DNA of 7,126 nt from Amoebophilaceae bacterium (GCA_023257955.1 JALRAY010000048.1:1-7126), one strand, 5' to 3'. Numbered from the stretch's first letter, positions 1 through 6,926 are shown. Translations and numbers: made by a program. The notes: generated by a model from the sequence alone, not told the origin.

Positions 1-121
1 CGAACAGCCGACAGGTGATGTTGAGGCTTGCAATGTTTGCCCCTCTTGTAAAAGCTTAAATGAGCGGAGTTCCTTAAATATTTACGAGCTCGATGCCGCC
101 TCCAATAATTCTGTGGATTAA
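1..121 (+). pseudogene. dnaX: dnaX fragment (partial duplicate of the downstream dnaX)
   Basis: The first 118 bases are a second copy of bases 2150-2267 of the intact dnaX. Read from base 2 they encode a stretch equivalent to DnaX residues 66-104, including three zinc-finger cysteines (the C-x2-C-x2-C part), then hit TAA at 119-121. The copy is identical for its first 77 bases and differs at six positions afterwards (78, 79, 85, 91, 97, 112). Four of the five changed codons are synonymous (Tyr, Leu, Ala, Ser); one turns Thr into Asn. After base 118 the match stops, or continues only as weak similarity to about base 140. The fragment has no AAA+ core beyond this point and cannot be a working clamp-loader subunit. 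It is open at the left window edge, so its 5' extent and whether it has a start codon are unknown. Its end lies 17 bases before the pyrG start. Confidence 0.85.
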
Positions 122-138
122 GATCAAAAATTAGAAAT

Positions 139-1758
139 ATGAAATACATATTTATTACAGGTGGCGTTGTCTCCTCATTAGGAAAGGGATTAACAGCTGC
201 TACAATAGGAACTTTATTATAACTACGTGGATTGAAAGTCTGTTTGCAGAAATTTGATCCATACCTCAACGTAGATCCAGGTACCCTCAATCCCTTTCAG
301 CATGGGGAAGTGTACGTATTAGATGATGGAACAGAGACAGATTTATATTTAGGACACTATGAACGTTTTACACATTGTCAATTGTCAAAAGTCAATAGTT
401 TAACCTCCGGTAAAATCTATGAACGCGTTTTGAAGAAAGAGCGTCACGGAGATTATCTGGGGGAAACTGTCCAACTGATTCCCCATGTCACAGATGAAAT
501 TAAGCAACATATCCGTGATGCAAATCCTGATGTTGATATTGTCATTACAGAGATAGGAGGCACAGTAGGAGACATTGAAGGATTACCATTTTTAGAAGCC
601 CTCAGGCAACTTGCCTCAGAATTACCACGCGAAGATATCCTTTTTATACACGTTACCTTAGTTCCGTATTTGAAAGCAGCAGGAGAACTCAAGACAAAAC
701 CTTCTCAACAAAGTGTAGCGAAGTTAAGAGAAATAGGCATTCAGCCCGATGTGATAGTATGTCGTACAGAGTATGACCTCCCTAAAACCTTACGTCAGAA
801 ATTAAGCCTGTTTTGTAACGTACCTGTTTCAGCGGTTATAGAGGCCAAGGATGTAGCATCTATTTATGAACTTCCTTTGAGACTACATGCGGAAAAAGCA
901 GATCAATTCATAGTAGATCGCTTGCAGTTGACAACATCTGCTCCTTTGATTAAACAATGGCAGAATATCGTTTGGCGTTTGCAACATACAACGCACCAGC
1001 TCAGCATCGCTGTTGTCGGGAAATACATTTCCTTAAATGATGCGTATAAATCTGTCTTTGAAGCATTAACGCATGCAGGTATTACACATGGTGTGTGTAT
1101 TCAAGTAAAAAAAATAGATTCGGAAACCATTACCCAAGATACGATAGCGCTGCATTTAGAAAATGTGGATGGGATACTTATCCCTGGCGGATTTGGTGCC
1201 CGAGGGATAGAAGGAAAAATTTTGGCAGTAGCTTATGCACGTAAACATCAGATTCCTTACTTTGGATTGTGCTTGGGCTTACAAATAGCCATCATTGAGT
1301 TTGCTCGTAATGTTGCAGACTTGCAAGATGCTAATAGCACAGAGTTTGATCTTCAAACATCACATCCTGTCATTACAATGATGGCTGAGCAACATACTAT
1401 CAAAGGAAAAGGGGGATCTAAAGGGGGATCTATGCGATTAGGTGCTTACACCTGTAGATTAGAGCAGAAAAGTTTAGCTATCCAAGCTTATGGCAAAGGC
1501 ATCATACAAGAACGTCACCGACATCGGTATGAGTTGAATAATCAATATCGCACCATATTAGAAGAAAAGGGTATGCGCATGACAGGCATTAACCATGAGC
1601 GAAACCTAGTAGAGATTATTGAATTGTGTAATCATCCTTGGTTTGTAGCTGTTCAATTTCACCCCGAATTTCAATCCAAACCTACCCAAGCGCATCCTTT
1701 GTTTGCGGCTTTTGTGGAAGCAAGTTTAGCATACCATAAAGCACGTATTGTCAATTAG
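139..1758 (+). pseudogene. pyrG: CTP synthase, interrupted by an in-frame stop
   Basis: CTP synthase makes CTP from UTP, ATP and glutamine in the cytoplasm. The frame from ATG 139 spans 539 codons, about the family length (545 in E. coli), with an N-terminal synthetase domain and a C-terminal class I glutamine amidotransferase domain. The P-loop (SSLGKG, codons 12-17), the EIGGTVGDIE motif, the amidotransferase nucleophile Cys378 (GLCLG) and the His508/Glu510 pair (HPEF) are all readable. However, codon 28 is TAA (220-222), where relatives read Lys, Gln or Glu before L/A-R-G. Codon 70 is Tyr in DLYLGHYERF, where E. coli Asp72, a magnesium ligand, is expected. Codon 191 is Gln in KPSQQS, normally KPTQHS. 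A 12-bp tandem duplication adds four residues near codons 424-431. Starting at TTG 232 would leave a 508-residue product without the P-loop, so a functional restart is unlikely. Every other gene here is closed by an ordinary stop, TAA included, so recoding of TAA is unlikely. Probably a young pseudogene; identity is certain, loss of function likely. Confidence 0.88.
1408..1431 (+). repeat. 12-bp perfect tandem duplication inside pyrG
   Basis: The unit AAAGGGGGATCT occurs twice back to back (1408-1419 and 1420-1431). It keeps the frame and yields KGGSKGGSMRLG where CTP synthases normally have a single KGGTMRLG-like stretch in the glutaminase domain. It looks like a replication-slippage insertion of four residues. 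Confidence 0.9.
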
Positions 1759-1772
1759 AATGCCTTCTAATT
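1753..1772 (+). terminator. Probable intrinsic terminator of pyrG, overlapping its stop codon
   Basis: Arms AATTAGAA (1753-1760) and TTCTAATT (1765-1772) are perfect reverse complements around a TGCC loop. The pyrG stop codon TAG lies in the 5' arm. A short T-rich tract (ATCTTTTCTC) follows. The stem is A/T-rich and therefore weak, but the geometry (8-bp stem, 4-base loop, T-run) fits a Rho-independent terminator. It would separate pyrG from dnaX transcription. Confidence 0.6.
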
Positions 1773-1808
1773 ATCTTTTCTCACATAAAGCAGTACGTTA
1801 GTAACGTT

Positions 1809-1816
1809 TACTTTTG
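1809..1816 (+). promoter_or_regulatory. Candidate Bacteroidota -7 promoter element upstream of dnaX
   Basis: TACTTTTG matches the Bacteroidota -7 consensus TAnnTTTG and sits in the 197-bp gap before dnaX, after the pyrG terminator-like hairpin. No TTTG-type -33 element lies at the right distance upstream. An alternative reading uses TTTG at 1813-1816 as the -33 box and TACTTTG at 1838-1844 as an imperfect -7 box, 21 bases apart. The same gap also holds a hairpin with arms GTATTGT/ACAATAT (1853-1859 and 1871-1877). Weak support; a single short motif can occur by chance. Confidence 0.2.
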
Positions 1817-1955
1817 CGGGACTTCGTTAAAATTAAGTACTTTGAGCCAACAGTATTGTCCTGCTTTTGAACAATATCTATAACATTACCTTAAGCGTGA
1901 TAAAAATCATTTCAACTTACTCTACATACAATCCTCCTACCCAAGGTTTATAAAA

Positions 1956-3839
1956 ATGAAAAATTTTATCGTTTCAGCTCGAAAGTATCGTCCTGTCACT
2001 TTTAATGAGGTAGTAGGCCAGTCCCACATTGTTACTACCCTCAAAAATGCGATCAGCTCTAACCACATAGCGCATGCTTTCTTGTTCTGTGGACCTAGAG
2101 GTGTAGGTAAAACTACGTGCGCACGGGTATTGGCGAAAGCCATTAATTGCGAACAGCCGACAGGTGATGTTGAGGCTTGCAATGTTTGCCCCTCTTGTAA
2201 AAGCTTAAATGAGCGGAGTTCCTTAACCATTTATGAGCTGGATGCTGCCTCCAATAATTCCGTGGATGATATCAGAAGCTTAGTAGATCAGATGCGGTAT
2301 GCGCCTACCAGTGGTTTATATAAGATTTACATCATCGATGAAGTGCATATGCTATCCCCCGCAGCGTTTAATGCCTTTTTGAAGACACTAGAAGAACCTC
2401 CTAGCTATGCCATCTTTATCTTAGCTACTACAGAAAAACATAAAGTCCTCCCTACGATTCTTTCCAGATGCCAAGTCTTTGACTTTAAACCCATTCAACC
2501 AGAAACCATTATAGCCCAGTTGCAGCATATCGCAACGAACGATAACATTACATATGATGAAGAAGCGTTGCATATCATTAGCCAAAAATCTGATGGATCC
2601 CTGCGAGATGCGCTCTCTATGCTGGATGTGATTGTGAGCTTTGGCGCGGGTAAATTGACGTATGCTGCTACGCTAGAGACGTTACATATGCTGGATCATA
2701 GTTACTACTTACGACTGGTAGCGGCCTTTCTCGCAGGGAATATTCAAGAATCTTTGCTTCTTTACGATGAAGTGCTTCAGTCCGGTTTTGATGGTTTCTA
2801 TTTCCTGGAAGGTTTGTTGGAGCATATCAGAAATGTATTGGTAGCCCAAGATGCTATTACATTGCCCTTGTTGGCAGTGCCTCTCCATGTGAAGGAGGAA
2901 TACAAACAGCAAGCAGCGAAAGCTAGCACTCCTTTTTTATTGGAAGCTTTGCAATGCGTCAGCAAATGCGCTATGCAGTACAAAGAAAGCTGCAATAGGA
3001 GATTCCATATAGAACTGATGTTGGTGGAATTGGCAAATAAACACCGTGCTGTAACGCCACCTGCTATACTTGCAGATCAACCTATTCCTAAGCTGAACCC
3101 TACATCCCCTGCGGCGGCCAACACTTCGGCAATAGCTACATCATCCACAGCAGATATGGCACCTACAAAGCCTGCCGAATCGGTCATTACACCTATAACG
3201 CCCTCCTCTGGTACTAATCCTGCTATAGCGCATGATACTACAACTAGTTCTCCTACTGAAGTAACGCAGCAAACATCACAAAGTATCAGCCAAGATCCTC
3301 CAAAGCCATTTCTGGAACCGAGTACTTCTCATACAGTGCAAGGAGATAAAGCAGAGATAACGGCATTACCAAGGACTATTAAAATACCCCAAATCGAGCA
3401 ACTGACAGCCACAATACCTCCTCCACAGGCTATAGCATGTGATGTAGATGAGCCAAGTGCTTATAAAAAAAAGCGTGCCTTAACGCTAGATAAGCTACTT
3501 CCGGCTTGGGAAGCATATAGGGCACAAATCAAAGAGGAAAGGAAACTAGCTGCCTACAATTTGATGGCTAGGGAGATTGAAATAGCTGGCAATATGATTT
3601 TCATTAAATTGGCAAACCCTGCAGAAGAGATCGTTTTAGATGACTTTAAAGACCATTTGATCAATCATCTACGCAAGGCATTGGCCAATGATGTCTTGAA
3701 TATTGCTAGCAAATGGGATGCGCAGGAGCAGATCACGAAGACACCGTATACGGCACAAGAAAAATTCCAATACTTAGCAAATAAAAACCCGCTATTAAAC
3801 GACTTAAAGACGCAATTGGCGCTGGAGGTTGTAGATTAA
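1956..3839 (+). CDS. dnaX: DNA polymerase III subunit gamma/tau
   Basis: This is the ATP-driven clamp-loader subunit that, with delta and delta-prime, places the beta sliding clamp on primed DNA. The 627-residue product starts at ATG 1956, directly giving the conserved N-terminus (ARKYRP, VVGQ). The AAA+ core shows Walker A GPRGVGKT (46-53), four zinc-binding cysteines (65, 75, 78, 81), Walker B with DEVH (128-131), sensor 1 ATTE (157-160), the SRC motif with the arginine finger (170-172) and sensor 2 GSLRDAL (214-220). A helical collar domain runs to about residue 365. A Pro/Thr/Ser/Ala-rich, probably disordered linker follows (about 367-500), then a C-terminal domain (507-627) expected to contact the polymerase. 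A slippery A-run lies at codons 504-506 and could yield a short gamma-like form. The leader has no clear Shine-Dalgarno site, as is usual in Bacteroidota. A partial second copy lies at bases 1-121. The gene appears intact. Confidence 0.96.
   Translation: MKNFIVSARKYRPVTFNEVVGQSHIVTTLKNAISSNHIAHAFLFCGPRGVGKTTCARVLAKAINCEQPTGDVEACNVCPSCKSLNERSSLTIYELDAASNNSVDDIRSLVDQMRYAPTSGLYKIYIIDEVHMLSPAAFNAFLKTLEEPPSYAIFILATTEKHKVLPTILSRCQVFDFKPIQPETIIAQLQHIATNDNITYDEEALHIISQKSDGSLRDALSMLDVIVSFGAGKLTYAATLETLHMLDHSYYLRLVAAFLAGNIQESLLLYDEVLQSGFDGFYFLEGLLEHIRNVLVAQDAITLPLLAVPLHVKEEYKQQAAKASTPFLLEALQCVSKCAMQYKESCNRRFHIELMLVELANKHRAVTPPAILADQPIPKLNPTSPAAANTSAIATSSTADMAPTKPAESVITPITPSSGTNPAIAHDTTTSSPTEVTQQTSQSISQDPPKPFLEPSTSHTVQGDKAEITALPRTIKIPQIEQLTATIPPPQAIACDVDEPSAYKKKRALTLDKLLPAWEAYRAQIKEERKLAAYNLMAREIEIAGNMIFIKLANPAEEIVLDDFKDHLINHLRKALANDVLNIASKWDAQEQITKTPYTAQEKFQYLANKNPLLNDLKTQLALEVVD
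2150..2267 (+). repeat. Direct-repeat partner of the dnaX fragment at 1-118
   Basis: This segment of intact dnaX (codons 65-104) matches bases 1-118 in the same orientation, with 112 of 118 positions identical and all six differences in the last 41 bases. The two copies lie 2149 bases apart and flank the pyrG pseudogene. Recombination between them would remove pyrG while leaving one continuous dnaX segment. Confidence 0.9.
3467..3525 (+). other. Possible -1 frameshift or transcript-slippage signal in dnaX
   Basis: Bases 3465-3472 are eight A's followed by G, read in frame as AAA AAA AAG (Lys504-506). The heptamer A AAA AAG (3467-3473) is the slippery sequence known from E. coli dnaX. A shift to -1 would add Ala-Cys-Leu-Asn-Ala-Arg and stop at TAA 3491-3493, giving about 512 residues: AAA+ core, collar and linker without the C-terminal domain. 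Insertion of one A in the transcript gives the same ending; loss of one A stops at TAA 3481-3483. Downstream, GTGCCTTA (3475-3482) can pair with TAGGGCAC (3518-3525), eight pairs with one G-U, enclosing a second stem CTTCC/GGAAG (3498-3502 and 3509-3513). The spacer after the heptamer is only one base, shorter than usual, and no clear upstream Shine-Dalgarno-like stimulator is seen. Site and consequence are read directly; use in vivo is inferred. Confidence 0.5.
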
Positions 3840-3933
3840 TGAAGAGAGACACAACCATGTTGTTGTAGCACTGGTATACCTTCCTCTCTACTGAATTACA
3901 ACACGCCAATAGTCATAGCCAGCAGATCCGTAT

Positions 3934-5391
3934 ATGTCTATGCAACTAAATGAATTAGCCTATGGTGATATACATGTAGGTGCTTTGTTACCCCTGATCA
4001 TACTAGTAGCTACTTTGCTTATAAACATCATACTACCGGTAGTGATTAAAGCTACGCATGTGGGTAAAATATCATTCCTCATGACGCTTTTGGGGCTTAC
4101 CGCAACTTTGTTGCAAACGAAGCCCCCGACGCAAGCAGTGATGACTATATGGCCTCATTTATTACAGCAGACTCATTGGATTGCCATCATACAACTTCTC
4201 AGTGTTGCTATCACCTTGTTGATAGTAGTGGTTATGTATGCGGAGCATAACCTACATCCTGCAAGACTGAATCTATCTTTCATATTTATGCTGGTGTTGC
4301 TGATGGGTGCGTATCTCTTACCCGCATGTCAACATTGGCTGATGGTATATACCAGTGTCACTTTTATGAGCATCGCTACCACGATGTTGATGTATATACA
4401 CACGGGGCATAAGCGGGGTATCTTAGCTAGTCAGAAATATTTGTTGTACAGCAGTACGATAGCTAGTGGTTTCATGCTGTTTGGCATATCGTATGTATAT
4501 GGTTATTCAGGATCTTTGGATATTGTGCAGGGGTTGATAGCATCTGCTAAGGCTGTCGTAGGACCCGCTATAGTCCCGCAAGTCAGCGTGCTGTTTGCAC
4601 TACTCGGCCTGTTGATGCTGCTGGGTAGTTTCCCCTATCAATTTTGGATAGCTGATATTTATACCGCTCTGCCTTGTTCCCTTGTTGCGTATTTATCAAC
4701 GATTACAAAGGTAGCCGTTGTGGGTTTCCTGGTTAACGTCGGCTATACCATTTATGTGATAGAGGGATCTACAGAAATTTTGATGTTCCGTAATTTATTG
4801 GCTATTATTGCTGTTGTCACAATGGCGATAGGACATATGGCCGCATTCACTACGCAGCATATAGGTAAATTACTTGCCTATGGCGGTATTGCACAGACAG
4901 GGGCTTTGTTAGCGTTAGTAGTAACAGATTTGAGTAGTTATAGCCATATTATTTACTACCTCATTGTTTATACCCTTATGAATATCACTTCCTGGTTAAG
5001 CCTAGACGCGCTCTATAAAAATATCAATGGCTTTCACCTATCAGATTATGAAGGCGTAGGTAAAAGATTTCCTATCGTCAGCCTGTGTATCACGGTTGCT
5101 ATATTAGCCTTGATAGGACTGCCACCTACATCAGGATTTATTGCTAAATTTGTGCTCTGGAACAAGCTATGGGAAAGTATACAGCAAGCACCTAGTGTTT
5201 GTATACCTATCTTATGGCTGACGAGCGTATTAGGAACCATGATTTCTCTGTATTATTACCTACGCATCCCTTATACTTTATTTAATAAACTACCCAAACA
5301 AGCACGTACGCTTCCCGTGGGTAGATTCTCTTTTGTACACTGTATACTCATTGTCCTCACTTGTCTATTGATAGGCTTGGTCGTGGTATGA
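3934..5391 (+). CDS. nuoN: NADH-quinone oxidoreductase subunit N
   Basis: NuoN is one of the three antiporter-like membrane subunits of respiratory complex I. The 485-residue product has about 14 predicted membrane helices and the Proton_antipo_M fold. NuoN rather than NuoL/M is indicated by PPTSGFIAKF (397-406), by PYQFWIADIY (234-243, in place of PFHFWxPDVY) and by the length, equal to E. coli NuoN. Lys259 in helix 8 (STITKVA) and Lys405 in helix 12 are present. Ungapped manual alignment places Thr143 where the helix-5 glutamate (ELMSL-like motif) is expected and Leu229 where the helix-7 lysine (FKxSAVPFH) is expected, so the central Glu/Lys pair of the proton path appears lost. Two ATGs (3934 and 3940) are possible starts; the first is kept. 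No other nuo gene is nearby: nuoM, the usual neighbour, is replaced by dnaX 94 bases upstream. That 94-base gap holds imperfect inverted repeats (AGAGAG/CTCTCT and ACAAC/GTTGT) but no clear promoter. Confidence 0.87.
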   Translation: MSMQLNELAYGDIHVGALLPLIILVATLLINIILPVVIKATHVGKISFLMTLLGLTATLLQTKPPTQAVMTIWPHLLQQTHWIAIIQLLSVAITLLIVVVMYAEHNLHPARLNLSFIFMLVLLMGAYLLPACQHWLMVYTSVTFMSIATTMLMYIHTGHKRGILASQKYLLYSSTIASGFMLFGISYVYGYSGSLDIVQGLIASAKAVVGPAIVPQVSVLFALLGLLMLLGSFPYQFWIADIYTALPCSLVAYLSTITKVAVVGFLVNVGYTIYVIEGSTEILMFRNLLAIIAVVTMAIGHMAAFTTQHIGKLLAYGGIAQTGALLALVVTDLSSYSHIIYYLIVYTLMNITSWLSLDALYKNINGFHLSDYEGVGKRFPIVSLCITVAILALIGLPPTSGFIAKFVLWNKLWESIQQAPSVCIPILWLTSVLGTMISLYYYLRIPYTLFNKLPKQARTLPVGRFSFVHCILIVLTCLLIGLVVV

Positions 5392-5445
5392 AGTACAATG
5401 TAGTTGCAAAGAGATTTAAGCATATAAAACAAACAATCAAACTAT

Positions 5446-6231
5446 ATGGAAAAATATAAAACACTTTACACTGATTTAGAAGAAGAAATTTTAACGATAA
5501 CCCTAGATAGAGCAAAACAATCTAATGCCTTAACAGCGCAGACGATTGATGAGCTAAAGGAAGTGATACAACAAGTTTATGATGACAATAATATCAAAGG
5601 CGTAATCATTACCGCAGAAGACGAGAAAGCGTTTAGCATAGGCGTAGACCTAGTGGAATTACAAAGACTCAATGAGTTGAATAGTAGAAAATTTGCGGAG
5701 AACGGACAAGAAGCCTTCGCGTTGATAGAAAATTGTCATAAACCTATTCTAGCAGCCATCAATGGCGATGCTTTGGGCGGAGGATGTGAACTAGCATTAG
5801 CCTGCCACCTGCGTATAGCTGTTGAAAATGCCAACTTTGGGTTTTTAGAAGGTAGCCGTGGTATGATTCCCGGCTTTGGCGGCACACAAAGGCTTACCTA
5901 TTTGATTGGCAAAGCAAGAGCGTTGGAATTGCTGTTGACAGGGGAGCAAATATCTGCCATAGAAGCAAAAGAAATAGGTCTTATCACCCATGTAGTCAGT
6001 TATCAAGAAGCAGCTATCAAAAAAAGCAAAGAGTTACTACATAAAATCATCACGAATGCCCCTTTGGCCATAGGCGCCTGCATCAGTTGCACCAACACCG
6101 TATACAATCCAGAAGAAGACGGCTATCAAACAGAAGCCAATGCCTTCGCACATTGTTGTCAGTCAGAAGACTTCACAGAAGGCATAGAAGCTTTTTTCGA
6201 GCAACGTCATCCTCGCTTTCAAGGCTTTTAG
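5446..6231 (+). CDS. Enoyl-CoA hydratase/isomerase (crotonase) family protein
   Basis: Crotonase-fold enzymes act on acyl-CoA thioesters; the typical member adds water to a trans-2-enoyl-CoA. The 261-residue product has the usual length. It shows the CoA/oxyanion-hole segment AFSIGVDL (62-69, where the third position is normally Ala), the second oxyanion-hole segment ALGGGCELA (109-117) and the IPGFGGTQRL signature (141-150). Glu115 and Glu135 align with the two catalytic glutamates of rat mitochondrial hydratase (Glu144 and Glu164), which favours true hydratase activity over isomerase or dehalogenase activity. The C-terminus EDFTEGIEAFFEQRHPRF matches the usual end of the family. The start ATG 5446 lies 54 bases after nuoN behind an A-rich leader. 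No acyl-CoA dehydrogenase, thiolase or other beta-oxidation gene is in the window, so its pathway cannot be told; a MenB role is unlikely on motif and length grounds. Confidence 0.88.
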   Translation: MEKYKTLYTDLEEEILTITLDRAKQSNALTAQTIDELKEVIQQVYDDNNIKGVIITAEDEKAFSIGVDLVELQRLNELNSRKFAENGQEAFALIENCHKPILAAINGDALGGGCELALACHLRIAVENANFGFLEGSRGMIPGFGGTQRLTYLIGKARALELLLTGEQISAIEAKEIGLITHVVSYQEAAIKKSKELLHKIITNAPLAIGACISCTNTVYNPEEDGYQTEANAFAHCCQSEDFTEGIEAFFEQRHPRFQGF

Positions 6232-6303
6232 GTTGACTCCCTTCGCTGTATCACTACATACATTATACATTTTGCAAAACAACCAAATGATTCTAGATGC
6301 ATT

Positions 6304-6840
6304 ATGAGCCAAGATCCTATATTAATTATCATCAGCACCAATCGTATCAACTCCTTATCCGCTGCTGTTGGTGAGTACTATGCCGAGTTGTTAAGCGACA
6401 ACAACCAACCGAACCAAACATTATCTCTGACTTCCCTCCCTAGCGATTTTACCGCTACCGCATTGTATGAAAATCAAGGTAAGAACGCAGCCTTCAATCA
6501 ATTGAAGCAAGTTGTAGAGCAAGCCACTAAGTACGTCTTTATCGTTCCAGAGTACAATGGCGCCTTTCCCGGAATCTTAAAAACATTTATAGATGGGTTA
6601 GACTTTCCAGGTACTTTCCGACATAAAAAATGCGCTTTAGTAGGCGTATCACAAGGTCCCGGAGGAGGTTTGATGGGCTTAAGTCATCTTACAGATATCT
6701 TACATTACCTCAAAATGCATGTACTTCCAGAAAAAGTGTACCTGCGGAATATCACAGACAGTAGGTTAGATACCGTTTTAGCCAATACCAAATACCAGCA
6801 ATGGTTGCAGTCTCAAGCAGAAGGACTAATCGCCTACTAA
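6304..6840 (+). CDS. NAD(P)H-dependent FMN reductase family flavoprotein
   Basis: The 178-residue product fits the FMN_red (PF03358) flavodoxin-like family, cytoplasmic FMN-binding enzymes that pass electrons from NAD(P)H to flavin, quinone, azo or chromate acceptors. Visible features are a first beta strand followed by a phosphate-binding loop STNRINSLS (11-19; the family shows GSxRxxS), and the flavin-contact motif PEYNGAFPGILKTFIDGL (82-99), which is nearly diagnostic. A third loop, SQGPGGGLMG (116-125), corresponds to the segment near the isoalloxazine ring. The first loop has Ser instead of the usual Gly at position 11. The ATG at 6304 is the natural start, since the first strand begins five residues in. 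It lies 72 bases after the crotonase gene. That gap holds a possible TTGACT-N16-TACATA promoter-like pair (6233-6260) of low value. Physiological acceptor unknown; a redox-balance role is inferred. Confidence 0.87.
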   Translation: MSQDPILIIISTNRINSLSAAVGEYYAELLSDNNQPNQTLSLTSLPSDFTATALYENQGKNAAFNQLKQVVEQATKYVFIVPEYNGAFPGILKTFIDGLDFPGTFRHKKCALVGVSQGPGGGLMGLSHLTDILHYLKMHVLPEKVYLRNITDSRLDTVLANTKYQQWLQSQAEGLIAY

Positions 6841-6926
6841 TAGCGTCTTGCTCCGAGATGTCAAGTCTAATAATTGGTTAACAAAAGTACTCTTTTAACA
6901 AGCGTATGTTCTCCTAGGCTTCATCT

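Noticed and set aside
220..222. Reassignment of TAA to glutamine as an explanation for the pyrG stop
   Set aside because: dnaX (3837-3839) and the flavoprotein gene (6838-6840) end in TAA at the expected lengths, so TAA acts as a normal stop in this genome.
453..692. Antisense open frames, such as this one and those at 1937-2230, 2709-2912, 2798-2995 and 5046-5240
   Set aside because: All lie opposite confidently identified genes, show no recognisable family motif and have compositions expected of shadow frames.
1107..1114. Second run of eight A's, in pyrG, as a frameshift site
   Set aside because: It lies in the middle of a domain, has no sensible domain-border product, and sits in a gene already broken upstream. 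It also warns that A8 runs can occur by chance in this AT-rich DNA.
232..1758. A functional short PyrG starting at TTG 232
   Set aside because: It would lack the P-loop and first strand of the synthetase domain, and the sequence from ATG 139 clearly encodes that missing part in the same frame.
1795..1807. Palindrome ACGTTA-G-TAACGT as an operator
   Set aside because: Short, single copy, and no regulator gene nearby; not distinguishable from chance.
3934..5391. Assignment as NuoM, NuoL or an Mrp antiporter subunit
   Set aside because: The PPTSGFIAKF and PYQFWIADIY segments and the 485-residue length fit NuoN better, although key channel residues differ.
6270..6279. Palindrome TTTTGCAAAA before the flavoprotein gene
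   Set aside because: Ten A/T-rich bases of perfect symmetry are common by chance and no second copy is visible.
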